Below, one piece after another: positions 16,773-25,110 of a stretch of DNA of 64,000 nucleotides; position 1 is the stretch's first letter; each line of letters starts with the position of its first letter. This DNA is from Nitratireductor soli (GTDB lineage: Bacteria; Pseudomonadota; Alphaproteobacteria; Rhizobiales; Rhizobiaceae), in the NCBI RefSeq assembly GCF_001050155.1, contig NZ_LFVY01000008.1, positions 181,951 to 245,950 of the forward strand. Reading direction: 5' to 3'. A program made the position numbers and the translations under genes. The notes beneath the pieces are model-generated. The model worked only from the letters and a program-made list of their open reading frames with translations, ran no database searches and was not told the origin of the DNA.

Positions 16773-17941
16773 GCGTCCTGCCTCCGGAGGGCGAAACGGC
16801 CCGGATCGAATGGTGCCAGATCGATCTCCGGCGTAGCGCCGGTCGCCATCTGCTGCACAAGCCTGCCGGCCAGCGGGCCGAGGCAAATGCCGTCGCCTTC
16901 GAAGCCGGTCGCGACGATGAGATTTTGCAGGCCGGCAGCACGGCCGATCAGCGGCAGGCCATCGGCTGTGGCCGTCCTGACGCCGGCGAAGGCGCGGATC
17001 AGGCGCAGCTGCGCCAAAGCAGGCATCAGTCGCAGGGCGTCGGTCAGCAATCGTTGCACCGCAGGAAGGTCGTTGCCGGAATCGGCGCGGTCTTCGCGTG
17101 TGCCGCCAATCAGGAACTGGCCGGTGCGCAATGGGTCGATAACCAAGCCGTAGCGCCGCTCAGTCGACCGATCGGGGGTGCCGGTCGTCGCCTTGCTGAG
17201 CAGATAGCCGCAAGACATCAGTGAGCCGTGCAGCGAGACGTTAAGGGCCGGCGCCCGGTCAGTAACCAGCAATTGTCCCTTGCGTGGCCGCAAAACGCCG
17301 TCGAGACCAAGCAGAGCCGCGGAACCGGCGCCTGCGGCCAGGATGAAGATATCCGCGTGCAGGGTTCCCTGATCCGTGACCACACCGTCGACGGCCGTTC
17401 CCCCGAATGCCAGCGCGAGCCGGTGCACAGGGCAGGCGCGTTCGACGGCGACGCCTCCTGCCTCGATGAGCCGATTGACGATCTGGTAGCCGATCGCGTG
17501 GCCTTCGCCATGAACTTCGACCGCCATTCGGACGCCGGGCGCGATAGCCGGAATGCGGGCGCGCAACGCCGCGCCGACATGGCGCTCGACCGTTACGCCG
17601 GCGTTTGCGAGGGCCCCGGCATGCCCGTCGAGCACGGCACTTTCGGCCTCGGTTTCGGCGACCATCAGCGTCGGGCGCGGTGTGAACAGCCCGGCGAGGA
17701 CACCCTCGCGCTCAAGTTCGCGGTAGAGCGCCACGCCGGCCAGCGCCGCGTCCATCATGGCGCCGGGACGCTTGCTGGCGACCGACACCGCCCCGTCCGC
17801 CGCGCCGCTGGCGCCACTGGCAGGGGCGACGGTTTCCAGCAGCCGCACCGAAAATCCCGAACGGGCGAGGAAATATGACGCCGCCGCGCCGACAATGCCG
17901 GCGCCCACCACAATGGCTGATTTCTGTTGCCGACGTCCCAT
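16769..17941 (-). CDS. FAD-dependent D-amino-acid-oxidase-fold subunit (HcnC/OoxB type)
   Basis: 390 residues from ATG 17941. The longer frame adds a non-conserved stretch. SAIVVGAGIVGAAASYFLARSG is the FAD-binding motif of DAO-family enzymes, and the C-terminus has AFAGVRTATADGLPLIGRA and VATGFEGDGICLGPLAGRL, the family's second FAD contact. It is the catalytic beta subunit that oxidises the C-N bond of an opine, imino acid or D-amino acid. It is the first gene of the minus-strand cluster and diverges from a LysR gene across 167 bp. Confidence 0.92.
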   Translation of the reverse strand: MGRRQQKSAIVVGAGIVGAAASYFLARSGFSVRLLETVAPASGASGAADGAVSVASKRPGAMMDAALAGVALYRELEREGVLAGLFTPRPTLMVAETEAESAVLDGHAGALANAGVTVERHVGAALRARIPAIAPGVRMAVEVHGEGHAIGYQIVNRLIEAGGVAVERACPVHRLALAFGGTAVDGVVTDQGTLHADIFILAAGAGSAALLGLDGVLRPRKGQLLVTDRAPALNVSLHGSLMSCGYLLSKATTGTPDRSTERRYGLVIDPLRTGQFLIGGTREDRADSGNDLPAVQRLLTDALRLMPALAQLRLIRAFAGVRTATADGLPLIGRAAGLQNLIVATGFEGDGICLGPLAGRLVQQMATGATPEIDLAPFDPGRFALRRQDA

Positions 17942-18108
17942 GCCAATCCTGTTGCGCCGATGCGCGCTTGTGTTGGCCGGGATTTTCAGCGCAGGGTAAC
18001 GTTCTGTCGATGCAAGAACGCGGGCGTCTCTGCCCATGATATTTGTATGGGCCCGATTTCAGGCTCGGTGCACTTTCGTCAGGATCACAGAAGGCGCGCA
18101 GTCCGAAC

Positions 18109-19035
18109 ATGGCCAGGATCAACCTCACGCTCATCCAGACATTCTACGAGGTCGCCCGCAGCGGCTCGTTCTCCGGCGCGGCGCGCGAGCTCAATCTCAG
18201 CTACCAGTCGGCGGCCAATCATGTGCGCAGGCTCGAGCAGATCCTGCGCGACAAGCTGATCGAATCCGAGCAGGGCGCCAAACGCATCGCGCTCACGCCG
18301 CGCGGACGCGCGCTCTACAACCTGCTGCATCCCGAGCTCGACGTCATGCTCGAACGGCTGGCCAAGCTGATGGAAAACCAACGCTCGGCGCTACGGGTCG
18401 GCATGCCGCAGGCGATCTTCTATTATCTCTTCCCGAAGGTGCTGAAGTCCTTCAGGATCGACAATCCCGATATGGAGATTGCAGCCTACGAGCGCGACAC
18501 GGTGCTGGCCGAACTGGTCAAGAACGGCAGTCTGGATATCTGCCTGTCAGAACGCTATTTCGGCGATCCGGTCGTGCCGCAGCGCCTGCTCGGCAGCTAC
18601 CAGCTGAGCCTTGTCTATCCTTGTTCATGGGGCCCGGCGCCGGCGCCGGCGGACGTACCTGCCTGGGCTCAGGGCCGACCCTTCGTCACCTATGAACCTG
18701 GCCAGACGCTGCGCAATCTGGCTTTCGATTTTCTTGGCCGCGACGGCGCGGCGGCGCAGCCCTCGATCTCGACGTCGGGAAGTTCCAGCGTCAAGCGCTG
18801 CGTGGTAGAGGGACTGGGATTCGCCATCATCCCCTCCTGGTGCCTGAACGAGGCGGATGACCGGGTGACCAGCGTCAAGCTCGTCAATCTGCCCGAGGTC
18901 AGGGTCTATTTCGGCAATGCCGAGTTTCTCGACAACAATCCGAGCGTACGCCAGCTCTACGATGCCTGCCGCAGCGAACTGGTCGGCAGCGTCCTTGATG
19001 CGCCAACCTCCGACTTGGCGCTGCACGCGTTCTGA
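18109..19035 (+). CDS. LysR-type transcriptional regulator
   Basis: 308 residues from ATG 18109. The N-terminal HTH reads LIQTFYEVARSGSFSGAARELNLSYQSAANHVRRLEQIL, with the usual LysR periplasmic-binding-like effector domain after it. The atypical second helix (YQSAANHV in place of QPAVS) is a small deviation. It is divergent from the dehydrogenase operon and upstream of an amino-acid-binding protein gene, so it probably senses the substrate or an intermediate and activates both directions. Confidence 0.92.
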   Translation: MARINLTLIQTFYEVARSGSFSGAARELNLSYQSAANHVRRLEQILRDKLIESEQGAKRIALTPRGRALYNLLHPELDVMLERLAKLMENQRSALRVGMPQAIFYYLFPKVLKSFRIDNPDMEIAAYERDTVLAELVKNGSLDICLSERYFGDPVVPQRLLGSYQLSLVYPCSWGPAPAPADVPAWAQGRPFVTYEPGQTLRNLAFDFLGRDGAAAQPSISTSGSSSVKRCVVEGLGFAIIPSWCLNEADDRVTSVKLVNLPEVRVYFGNAEFLDNNPSVRQLYDACRSELVGSVLDAPTSDLALHAF

Positions 19036-19187
19036 CGTCAGCGGGGCAAGCGACCTACAAAAAATGAGATAAGTCGCGACGGCTCTCTAGCATTGTTCTC
19101 TATCTCCGCTCGACTACGCTCTCCTCGACCGGCGCGCTGGATTTTCGAGACGCCGCAAGAACAAGCATTCAGGGGAACATTGGAGAT

Positions 19188-20021
19188 ATGCACATGAAGA
19201 TTCTCAGAAGCGTTATTGTCAGCGCCATGATTGCGCTCGGTCTGTCGAGCGGCGCGGCACAGGCGCAGAGCACGGTCGACGAGATCAAGGCGCGCGGCGT
19301 GCTGCGCATTCCCGGCATCCTCAACGAGGTGCCTTATTTCAACAAGGATCCGCGCAGCGGCGATTGGCAGGGGTTTGTCATCGACATGGCGTCCGACATC
19401 GCCAAGCTGCTCGACGTCAAGCTGGAAGTGGTCGAGTCGAGCTGGGCGAATGCCATTCTCGACGTCCAGAGCGGCAAGGTCGACATGGCGTTCGCTGTCA
19501 CCGCGACCCCGATGCGGGCCCTCTCTGTTGATTTCTCCGCGCCGACCTATTTCAACTCCTTCATCATCATCTCGGCCAAGGACGAGCTTGAGGGCAAGAC
19601 CTGGAGCGAACTGAACGACGCCAAATATACCTTTGCTGTGGACCTTGGCTCGGCGCAGGACCTGATCACGCAGCAATATCTGCCCAAGGCAAACATCCTG
19701 CGCTTCAAGACGCGCGACGAGGCCATCGTCGCGGCGATCGCCGGCAAGGCAGACGGTCTCGTCAACACGATGCTGAACGGTCTCGTCATGACCAAGAAGA
19801 CAGCCGATATCGGGAAGGTCATGGTGCCGACTCCGGTGCTGTCGACACCGTCCGTGATTGCCGTCAACTATGCCAGTGACGAAGTGTTCAAGAGCTTTGT
19901 TTCCGGCTGGGCCGAATACAACCGCCGCATCGGCAACAACCAGACCTGGATCGTGAAAAGCCTCGAACCTTTCGGCATCACCTTGGAAGACATGCCGGTC
20001 GGTTTCGGTTTCGGCGGCTAG
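19188..20021 (+). CDS. Periplasmic amino-acid-binding protein of ABC importer
   Basis: 277 residues with signal peptide (ILRSVIVSAMIALGLSSGAAQAQ). The mature part begins TVDEIKARGVLRIPGILNEVPYF, has QGFVIDMASDIAKLLDVKLEVVES and DMAFAVTATPMRALSVDFSAPTY, the SBP_bac_3 pattern. The usual arginine that grips the ligand carboxylate is visible in MRALSVDF. It completes the importer whose permease and ATPase lie at 10443-11914, although it is on the other strand next to the LysR gene. A terminator hairpin follows 32 bp after the stop. Confidence 0.9.
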   Translation: MHMKILRSVIVSAMIALGLSSGAAQAQSTVDEIKARGVLRIPGILNEVPYFNKDPRSGDWQGFVIDMASDIAKLLDVKLEVVESSWANAILDVQSGKVDMAFAVTATPMRALSVDFSAPTYFNSFIIISAKDELEGKTWSELNDAKYTFAVDLGSAQDLITQQYLPKANILRFKTRDEAIVAAIAGKADGLVNTMLNGLVMTKKTADIGKVMVPTPVLSTPSVIAVNYASDEVFKSFVSGWAEYNRRIGNNQTWIVKSLEPFGITLEDMPVGFGFGG

Positions 20022-20052
20022 CATAAAGTCCCGAATAGAACAGATGAGTCTC

Positions 20053-20084
20053 GACCGCCCTTCTTGGAGGGCGGTCTTCTCGTT
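20053..20084 (+). terminator. Rho-independent-like terminator
   Basis: A perfect 9-bp stem GACCGCCCT/AGGGCGGTC with a six-base loop is followed by TTCTCGTT. It lies 32 bp after the stop of the amino-acid-binding protein gene. The T tract is short, so strength is uncertain. Confidence 0.7.
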
Positions 20085-20279
20085 GAACCGAGCTGGCTTG
20101 AAAGGGATTCAGCCATGAACTGGGGCGTATCGCGAAACGCCGGATCAATCTGCCCGGTCGCGTTCTCTATCCCGGCAACGGACAAACGATGGCCGGAATG
20201 CCGCGAGCTTTCGCTGTCATGGTCGATCATCTGAACTCCTTCGGTCGCGGGGCTCGGCCTCAAAGGCTCAACCGGCCAT

Positions 20280-20705
20280 CTACAGGTCCATGGTGAAATA
20301 ACAGGCGAAACGCTGCATGCCCTTGCGCTCGTAGAACCTGTGGGCGCTGTCTCTGCTCAGTGCAGAGACCAGGCGAATGTGGTTGCACTGCCGTGATCGC
20401 CCGTACTCGGCGATCCAGTCGAACAGCCTGCCGCCATATCCCTTCGACCGGGCCCCGTTCTTCGAGACGAAATCCTCGATCTCCAGATAGCGCCCCTGGT
20501 GCAGCCACTCGCCGATGCGAAGGCCGGCCACGCAGACGACATCGCCATCCTCGAGAAACGCCAATCGGTACCCATGGAGATCGCGAAGGCGTCCGATCTG
20601 CTTCTCGAACGCCTGGGCATCGAGATGCGGACGCAGTTCCTGCATGACGGGGAAGCAGGCGGCGATTTCGACCGGTGTCTCGGCGATCTTTATTCGTTCT
20701 GCCAT
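20280..20705 (-). CDS. GNAT-family N-acetyltransferase
   Basis: 141 residues from ATG 20705, with AGGA upstream. The acetyl-CoA pyrophosphate loop is seen as VSKNGARSKGYGGRLFDWIAEY (Q/RxxGxG/A pattern), followed by CNHIRLVSALSRDSAHRFYERKGM, a classic GNAT motif B. The acceptor is unknown. It is separated from the neighbouring hydrolase gene by 71 bp on the same strand. Bases 20085-20279 hold no supported gene. Confidence 0.88.
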   Translation of the reverse strand: MAERIKIAETPVEIAACFPVMQELRPHLDAQAFEKQIGRLRDLHGYRLAFLEDGDVVCVAGLRIGEWLHQGRYLEIEDFVSKNGARSKGYGGRLFDWIAEYGRSRQCNHIRLVSALSRDSAHRFYERKGMQRFACYFTMDL

Positions 20706-20776
20706 CGGCTGGTCCTGTGAAAGGCGGCAGGCAATCGGGAGTAGCGCCAGCACAAGGGAAGGTCGGAGATCGGTGG

Positions 20777-21676
20777 TTAGTCGGCGCTGCTGGCTTGCGT
20801 GTCGAGAAACGCCGGCACGATGACGGACAGCACATCGGTCTGGAACGGCGTGGTGACATGGGAGGCGCCGGGCAGGATCGCCAGTTGCGAGCGCGGCAGT
20901 CCGGCCGGCAGGTCGCCGAAAACGTCTCCGCCGACCAGGCGGAAGAACCGGATCATGTGTTCGAGCGCCGGCAGGTCGGAATCGCCCGCGATCAAAAGCA
21001 CCGGTTGGCCAAGCCCGGCGATCTGCTCGTCGGACAGATCCTCGATGTTCCTGTCCATCTCGGTCTTCTTGCGGAACAGGGCGTCGAAGTCCGGTTCGGG
21101 ATTGAGCTCCATGTAGTTGGTGTGCCAGGGCGTGCCGTACATCATCGACGGCTGCATCTCGCCCAGCCCGTCCATCAGGCCGGCGCGCACGCCATCCAGC
21201 CGGTAGGTGGCCGACATGGGGATCAGCTTGCGCACCCGCTGTGGATGGTGGACGGCGATCAGCAGCGCCACCGCGGCACCAGTCGAATATCCGAGCAGGT
21301 CGAATTCCTCGATCCCCAGCGCATCCATGGCCGCAACGATGTCGTCGGCGAGGCTTTCCAGGCGCAGCGGCCGCGCGATGTCGGCGGTTCGCCCATGCGC
21401 CTGAAAATCGAAGCCGATCACGCGCCGCCCGGCGCTCAGGGCCGGCAGGATGGGGCCGAAGGAATTGTGGATCGACGAGAACGCGCCATGCAGCAGCACC
21501 AGCGGAACGCCGCCGCTGCCATGGCTTTCATGATACATGCCCAGGCCGTTCACCTCGACATAGCCGCTCTCGAACATCCGGCTCGGCGCCGCGTCGTTTG
21601 CGGAGGTCGCGGCTTGTGCGGCAGCCGGGGCTGCGATGGTCGTGGCTGCAGCGGCAAGAAACGTTCTTCGACGCAT
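20777..21676 (-). CDS. Exported alpha/beta-hydrolase (Tat-type leader)
   Basis: 299 residues from ATG 21676. The N-terminus MRRRTFLAAAATTIAAPAAA is a twin-arginine-like signal. The hydrolase core has the oxyanion region VPLVLLHGAFSS, nucleophile elbow GYSTGAAVA, the aspartate strand PVLLIAGDSDLP and the catalytic histidine in LPGASHVTTP. The family covers esterases, lipases and peroxidases; no substrate can be read from sequence. The longer frame upstream of Met21 is not family-like. Confidence 0.88.
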   Translation of the reverse strand: MRRRTFLAAAATTIAAPAAAQAATSANDAAPSRMFESGYVEVNGLGMYHESHGSGGVPLVLLHGAFSSIHNSFGPILPALSAGRRVIGFDFQAHGRTADIARPLRLESLADDIVAAMDALGIEEFDLLGYSTGAAVALLIAVHHPQRVRKLIPMSATYRLDGVRAGLMDGLGEMQPSMMYGTPWHTNYMELNPEPDFDALFRKKTEMDRNIEDLSDEQIAGLGQPVLLIAGDSDLPALEHMIRFFRLVGGDVFGDLPAGLPRSQLAILPGASHVTTPFQTDVLSVIVPAFLDTQASSAD

Positions 21677-21817
21677 TCGTGGCTCCCGTTGATGGCGCTC
21701 GCGTGATTGTGTGTTCAAGACGTTCTGTGCCCGCAAGCGCCGACACTGCCGGTCGAATTTTGCGCGCAGCCGGGCAAGACCGTTGCCCGCGCACCGCTAC
21801 CGTCCCATTCCGAGGCG

Positions 21818-22003
21818 CTATCGCAGCAGCGATTTTTCGGCTGCCAGCGCCAGAGCGATGATGATCAGCGCCGGACCGGCCCACTTGAGAAACCGGGTGT
21901 ATCTGCCGCGAATTGACGCCGGCGCCGGCACCATTCCGAAACCCAGGCACGCCATCCACAGGCCGGCGCCGAACATGATGAATTCATCGATATAGTTGGC
22001 CAT
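21818..22003 (-). CDS. Small two-helix membrane protein
   Basis: 61 residues beginning at ATG 22003 behind AAGGA. Two hydrophobic segments are visible: EFIMFGAGLWMACLGFGMVP and KWAGPALIIIALALAA, joined by a basic loop GRYTRF. I do not recognise the family. It lies 21 bp downstream of the DUF1579 gene on the same strand and may be co-transcribed with it. No function is proposed. Confidence 0.6.
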   Translation of the reverse strand: MANYIDEFIMFGAGLWMACLGFGMVPAPASIRGRYTRFLKWAGPALIIIALALAAEKSLLR

Positions 22004-22024
22004 GGTCAGCTTCCTTCGCCGCTT

Positions 22025-22576
22025 CTATGAAGCGGGCGCTTTTTGTTTTGGATGTCCAGGAACATCGTTGTTGCGCGGCCCGCCTTCAACTACCTCCCTG
22101 GTAAATTCCATCACCCAGTTGCTTTCCCAGCTGTTGCCGCCGTCGGTCGAGAAGGCCTGGTCCCACACGGCCGTCTTCCCGGTGATCTTCGACCAGCGAA
22201 AGCGGACCGTCACCGGTGTGCCGTTCCATTGGTCCTCGCACTGGAAAATGCCGACGCCATCCCTGAAGCCGCCGCGCACCGGCACATCGAGCCGGTCAGG
22301 CGCCCGCGAATCCAGCCACCAGATCGACCACAGGCCCGTATCGGGATCGAGCGCGCGCAAGCCGACGCCGCGATAGGTGCCGTCGGCAGTATGGAAAACG
22401 TTGTCATCGACATTGCCGTGCCCGCCGAGCAATGGCCAGTTGATGCAGGTTCCCTCGAAGGTGAGCCATTCCGTGCTGCCCACCAGTCGTTCCTTGAGCT
22501 TGCGGTGATGGACCGTCCAGTGGCCGACGAGCCAATCCCAGTCGGTCGGGTCGGCGCGAACCTGATCATGCGTCAT
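22025..22576 (-). CDS. DUF1579-like protein
   Basis: 183 residues. The real start is the ATG at 22574-22576, preceded by GGAGGGAATAGAG; the long open frame further upstream is antisense to the WYL gene. Conserved blocks are DWDWLVGHWTVHHRKLKERL, YRGVGLRALDPDTGLWSIWWLDSR and the C-terminal GGNSWESNWVMEFTR. This lipocalin-like family has no established function. It is divergent from a WYL-domain regulator, and a perfect inverted repeat lies between them. Confidence 0.85.
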   Translation of the reverse strand: MTHDQVRADPTDWDWLVGHWTVHHRKLKERLVGSTEWLTFEGTCINWPLLGGHGNVDDNVFHTADGTYRGVGLRALDPDTGLWSIWWLDSRAPDRLDVPVRGGFRDGVGIFQCEDQWNGTPVTVRFRWSKITGKTAVWDQAFSTDGGNSWESNWVMEFTREVVEGGPRNNDVPGHPKQKAPAS

Positions 22577-22623
22577 CTCTATTCCCTCCATCGCATTGCG
22601 GAAGGCTTTCAATAACAGCCTCA

Positions 22624-22644
22624 CCCTGACATCCTTTGTCAGGG
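22624..22644. promoter_or_regulatory. Inverted repeat, candidate WYL-regulator operator
   Basis: Perfect 8-bp arms CCCTGACA (22624-22631) and TGTCAGGG (22637-22644) with spacer TCCTT. It sits 22 bp before the WYL regulator's ATG and 47 bp before the divergent DUF1579 gene, a position suited to control of both. Binding by the WYL protein is inferred from position only. Confidence 0.6.
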
Positions 22645-22666
22645 ATTTTCTGCTAGCTTTCTTTTT

Positions 22667-23653
22667 ATGCGAGCGCACCGCCTCCTTTCCATTCTCCTTC
22701 TGCTGCAGGTGCGCGGTCGCCTGAGCGCGCAGGCGCTGGCCGACGAATTCGAGGTCTCGGTCCGCACGATCTATCGCGACGTGGACGAGTTGAGTGCAGC
22801 CGGCATTCCAATCTACGGCGACAGCGGGCCGGGCGGCGGGTTCTCGCTTCTGGAAGGCTATCGGGCCGGGCTCACAGGGCTGACGTCCGAGGAGGCCCAG
22901 GCGCTTTTTCTGGCCGGCTTTCCGCAGGCGACCGATCTTGCGGGCCTCGGCGAGGTGGCCACCATGGCCAAGCTGAAGCTTCAGGCCGCCACTATGTCGC
23001 GGGGGCCGGCGGACAGCCTCGCAGACCGGATTCATCTGGACCCGACCGTGTGGTATCGGCAGCCGCCGCGGCCTCGTCACCTCGACACCGTGGCGAGGGC
23101 CACGCTCGAAGGGCAAAGGCTGCGGATCCGCTACGAAAGCTGGAAGAACAACGTGACGCGCACCGTCGATCCGCTCGGCCTCGTGCTCAAGGCCGGCATC
23201 TGGTATCTGGTGGCCGGGGCAAACGGCCATCCGCGCACCTATCGCGCTTCGGGAATAGCGGAGGCCGCAGCCATTGAGGAACCGGTTCGACGGCCAGCCG
23301 GCTTCGTGCTGGCCGATTTCTGGAACGCCAACCGCGAGGCGTTCGAGCGCAGCCTGAACCGGCTCTCGGCCACGATCCGTGTCGCGCCGGCGGGAATGCG
23401 TCGTCTCGGCATGCTCGGCAGCGCCATCGAGGATGCCGTGCGTGCCGCCGAACCCGATGGCGATGGCTGGCGGACGGCCGAAGTGCCGATCGAAAGCATC
23501 GACAACGCCGCCGAGCTTTTCCTTTGGTTCGGCGCCAATTTCGAAGTCGTTGCACCGCCGGAACTCCGCCGAAAGACACACGAGCTTGCGCTGGAGATCG
23601 CCCGCGTTCACCGGCCTGGCAGCGTCATAAAGCACCAGGAACGAGAGGGGTGA
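22667..23653 (+). CDS. HTH/WYL-domain transcriptional regulator (YafY type)
   Basis: 328 residues. The N-terminal HTH_11 reads RLLSILLLLQVRGRLSAQALADEFEVSVRTIYRDVDELSAAGIPIY with the family's GPGGGFSLLEGYR wing. The WYL domain is visible around RIRYESWKNNVTRTVDPLGLVLKAGIWYLVA, and a C-terminal WCX-like extension follows (FLWFGANFEVVAPPELR). These proteins sense nucleotides or metabolites, or DNA-damage signals. The adjacent DUF1579 gene and the dyad at 22624 make local control likely. Confidence 0.92.
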   Translation: MRAHRLLSILLLLQVRGRLSAQALADEFEVSVRTIYRDVDELSAAGIPIYGDSGPGGGFSLLEGYRAGLTGLTSEEAQALFLAGFPQATDLAGLGEVATMAKLKLQAATMSRGPADSLADRIHLDPTVWYRQPPRPRHLDTVARATLEGQRLRIRYESWKNNVTRTVDPLGLVLKAGIWYLVAGANGHPRTYRASGIAEAAAIEEPVRRPAGFVLADFWNANREAFERSLNRLSATIRVAPAGMRRLGMLGSAIEDAVRAAEPDGDGWRTAEVPIESIDNAAELFLWFGANFEVVAPPELRRKTHELALEIARVHRPGSVIKHQEREG

Positions 23654-23741
23654 TCTTGGCCTGCCCCTATGAGGTGGTCCAGTTTCGGTCTTAATGCATG
23701 ATCTGCTTTCCGGCCATTGGCCGCGCGGATGAGTTCGGCAG

Positions 23742-24005
23742 TCAGGAAGGCAGTGCCTGGAGGTCATCTTCGATGATCTCCGAGATGGGCTTATGGAAGC
23801 GGATGATCTCGATCGGCTGGCCCGGCCGCATGATGCCGATGACCGTCTCGATATCGGGACAGCCATCGTCCCGGCAGGCGAGCTCGGTGAGCGAGACGAC
23901 AACTGCCTCGTCCAGGTCAAAAAGTTCGCGCACCCACACCTTGATCTGCCGGGTCCTGTCCGGCAGTGCACGGCGTGGCGCGAAGGGGTTGGCGAGGTGG
24001 TTCAT
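23742..24005 (-). CDS. Small Cys-pair protein of zinc island
   Basis: About 87 residues from ATG 24005 (GTG 24017 is the alternative). It begins NPFAPRRALPDRTRQIKVWVRELFDL and contains ELACRDDGCPDIETVIGIM, a CX4C pair placed like a metal or disulfide site, and ends in an acidic tail after IRFHKPISEI. I recall such proteins only as uncharacterised neighbours of COG0523 genes. It is the last gene of the zur-led minus-strand run, 75 bp after a COG0523 GTPase, so a zinc-linked role is likely. Confidence 0.75.
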   Translation of the reverse strand: MNHLANPFAPRRALPDRTRQIKVWVRELFDLDEAVVVSLTELACRDDGCPDIETVIGIMRPGQPIEIIRFHKPISEIIEDDLQALPS

Positions 24006-24080
24006 GCCTGTCTCCACTCCTCAATGCCGGCTTGGCCTTCCTCGATTTCAAGGGAGCCGGCCGGCCAACAAGGCTTTGGC

Positions 24081-25082
24081 CTACGCGGTGATCGTCACTG
24101 CGTCCGGTTCGGCCCGGCATTTGAGGAAGCCGTCCTCAATCACATCTTTCGGCAGGTTGCGGCCGATGAAAACGAGCCGACTGACGCGCGGCTCCTCGTC
24201 CTTCCATGGGCGCTGGTGATCGCCTTCGAGCAGCATATGGACGGCCTGGACGACGAAGCGGTCGTCGTCATCCTTGAAGGAGATGATTCCCTTCATGCGC
24301 AGGATGTCGATGCCGAAGCGCTGCGTGATCATCTGCACCCAAGGCAGGAATTTTCTGGGATCGAGCGGCCGCTCGGTCACCAGCGAAAAGCTCGTGACAT
24401 GGTCGTCGTGGTCATGGTCGTGGTCTCCGTCGAGGAAGTCCGGCTCGAACTCAAGAACGCGATCGAGATCGAAGGCACCGCGATTGAGAACCTGGTCTAG
24501 GGGCACGTCGCAGCGCGTCGACTGCCTGATCGTCGCTGTCGGATTGATCTTGCGGATGCGGGCCTTGACTGAGGATAGTTCCTCAGGCGTCACCAGATCC
24601 ATCTTGTTGAGAATGACGATGTCGGCGAATGCGAGCTGCTCCTGCGCCTCGTGAGCGCGATCGATCTCGCCGAGCAGGTGCTTGGCATCGACAATGGTGA
24701 CGATCGCGTCGAGCTTGGTCTTCTGGCGCACCTCGTCGTCGACGAAGAATGTCTGGGCGACCGGTGCCGGATCGGCCAGACCCGTCGTCTCCACAAGGAT
24801 GGCGTCAAAGCGATCCTTGCGGCGCATGAGGCCCTCGATGATCCGGATCAGGTCTCCGCGCACGGTGCAGCAGATGCAGCCATTGTTCATCTCGAACACT
24901 TCCTCGTCGGCGTCGACGATGAGGTCGTTGTCGATGCCCACCTCGCCGAACTCGTTGACGATGACGGCGTATTTCTTGCCGTGCTGTTCGGAGAGAATGC
25001 GGTTCAGGAGCGTCGTCTTGCCGGCGCCGAGATAGCCGGTAAGCACGGTGACAGGCGTTTGTTGGGCAGGTTGGGCGGACAT
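24081..25082 (-). CDS. COG0523 (CobW/ZNG1-like) GTPase metallochaperone
   Basis: 333 residues. P-loop [13 protein letters not shown], the metal-binding [12 protein letters not shown] (CxCC), switch [13 protein letters not shown], and NKMD for guanine specificity are all present. A histidine/aspartate linker ([11 protein letters not shown]) joins the GTPase to the CobW_C domain. Family members of this type deliver zinc to client enzymes under zinc limitation. It lies 28 bp downstream of a second COG0523 gene in the zur-headed run, so zinc repression by Zur is expected. Confidence 0.93.
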   Translation of the reverse strand: MSAQPAQQTPVTVLTGYLGAGKTTLLNRILSEQHGKKYAVIVNEFGEVGIDNDLIVDADEEVFEMNNGCICCTVRGDLIRIIEGLMRRKDRFDAILVETTGLADPAPVAQTFFVDDEVRQKTKLDAIVTIVDAKHLLGEIDRAHEAQEQLAFADIVILNKMDLVTPEELSSVKARIRKINPTATIRQSTRCDVPLDQVLNRGAFDLDRVLEFEPDFLDGDHDHDHDDHVTSFSLVTERPLDPRKFLPWVQMITQRFGIDILRMKGIISFKDDDDRFVVQAVHMLLEGDHQRPWKDEEPRVSRLVFIGRNLPKDVIEDGFLKCRAEPDAVTITA

Positions 25083-25110
25083 GATCGGCTCCTGAGTTGT
25101 TTCGGTATGG

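Noticed and set aside
9318..20021. Plain hydroxyproline-degradation operon
   Set aside because: The dehydrogenase, DapA-like and ALDH genes fit, but there is no epimerase, and DapB-like and saccharopine-dehydrogenase-like genes are not part of that pathway.
22577..23971. Upstream part of a 648-residue minus-strand frame
   Set aside because: It is antisense to the WYL regulator. Only the last 183 residues (22025-22576) match a family and have a ribosome site.
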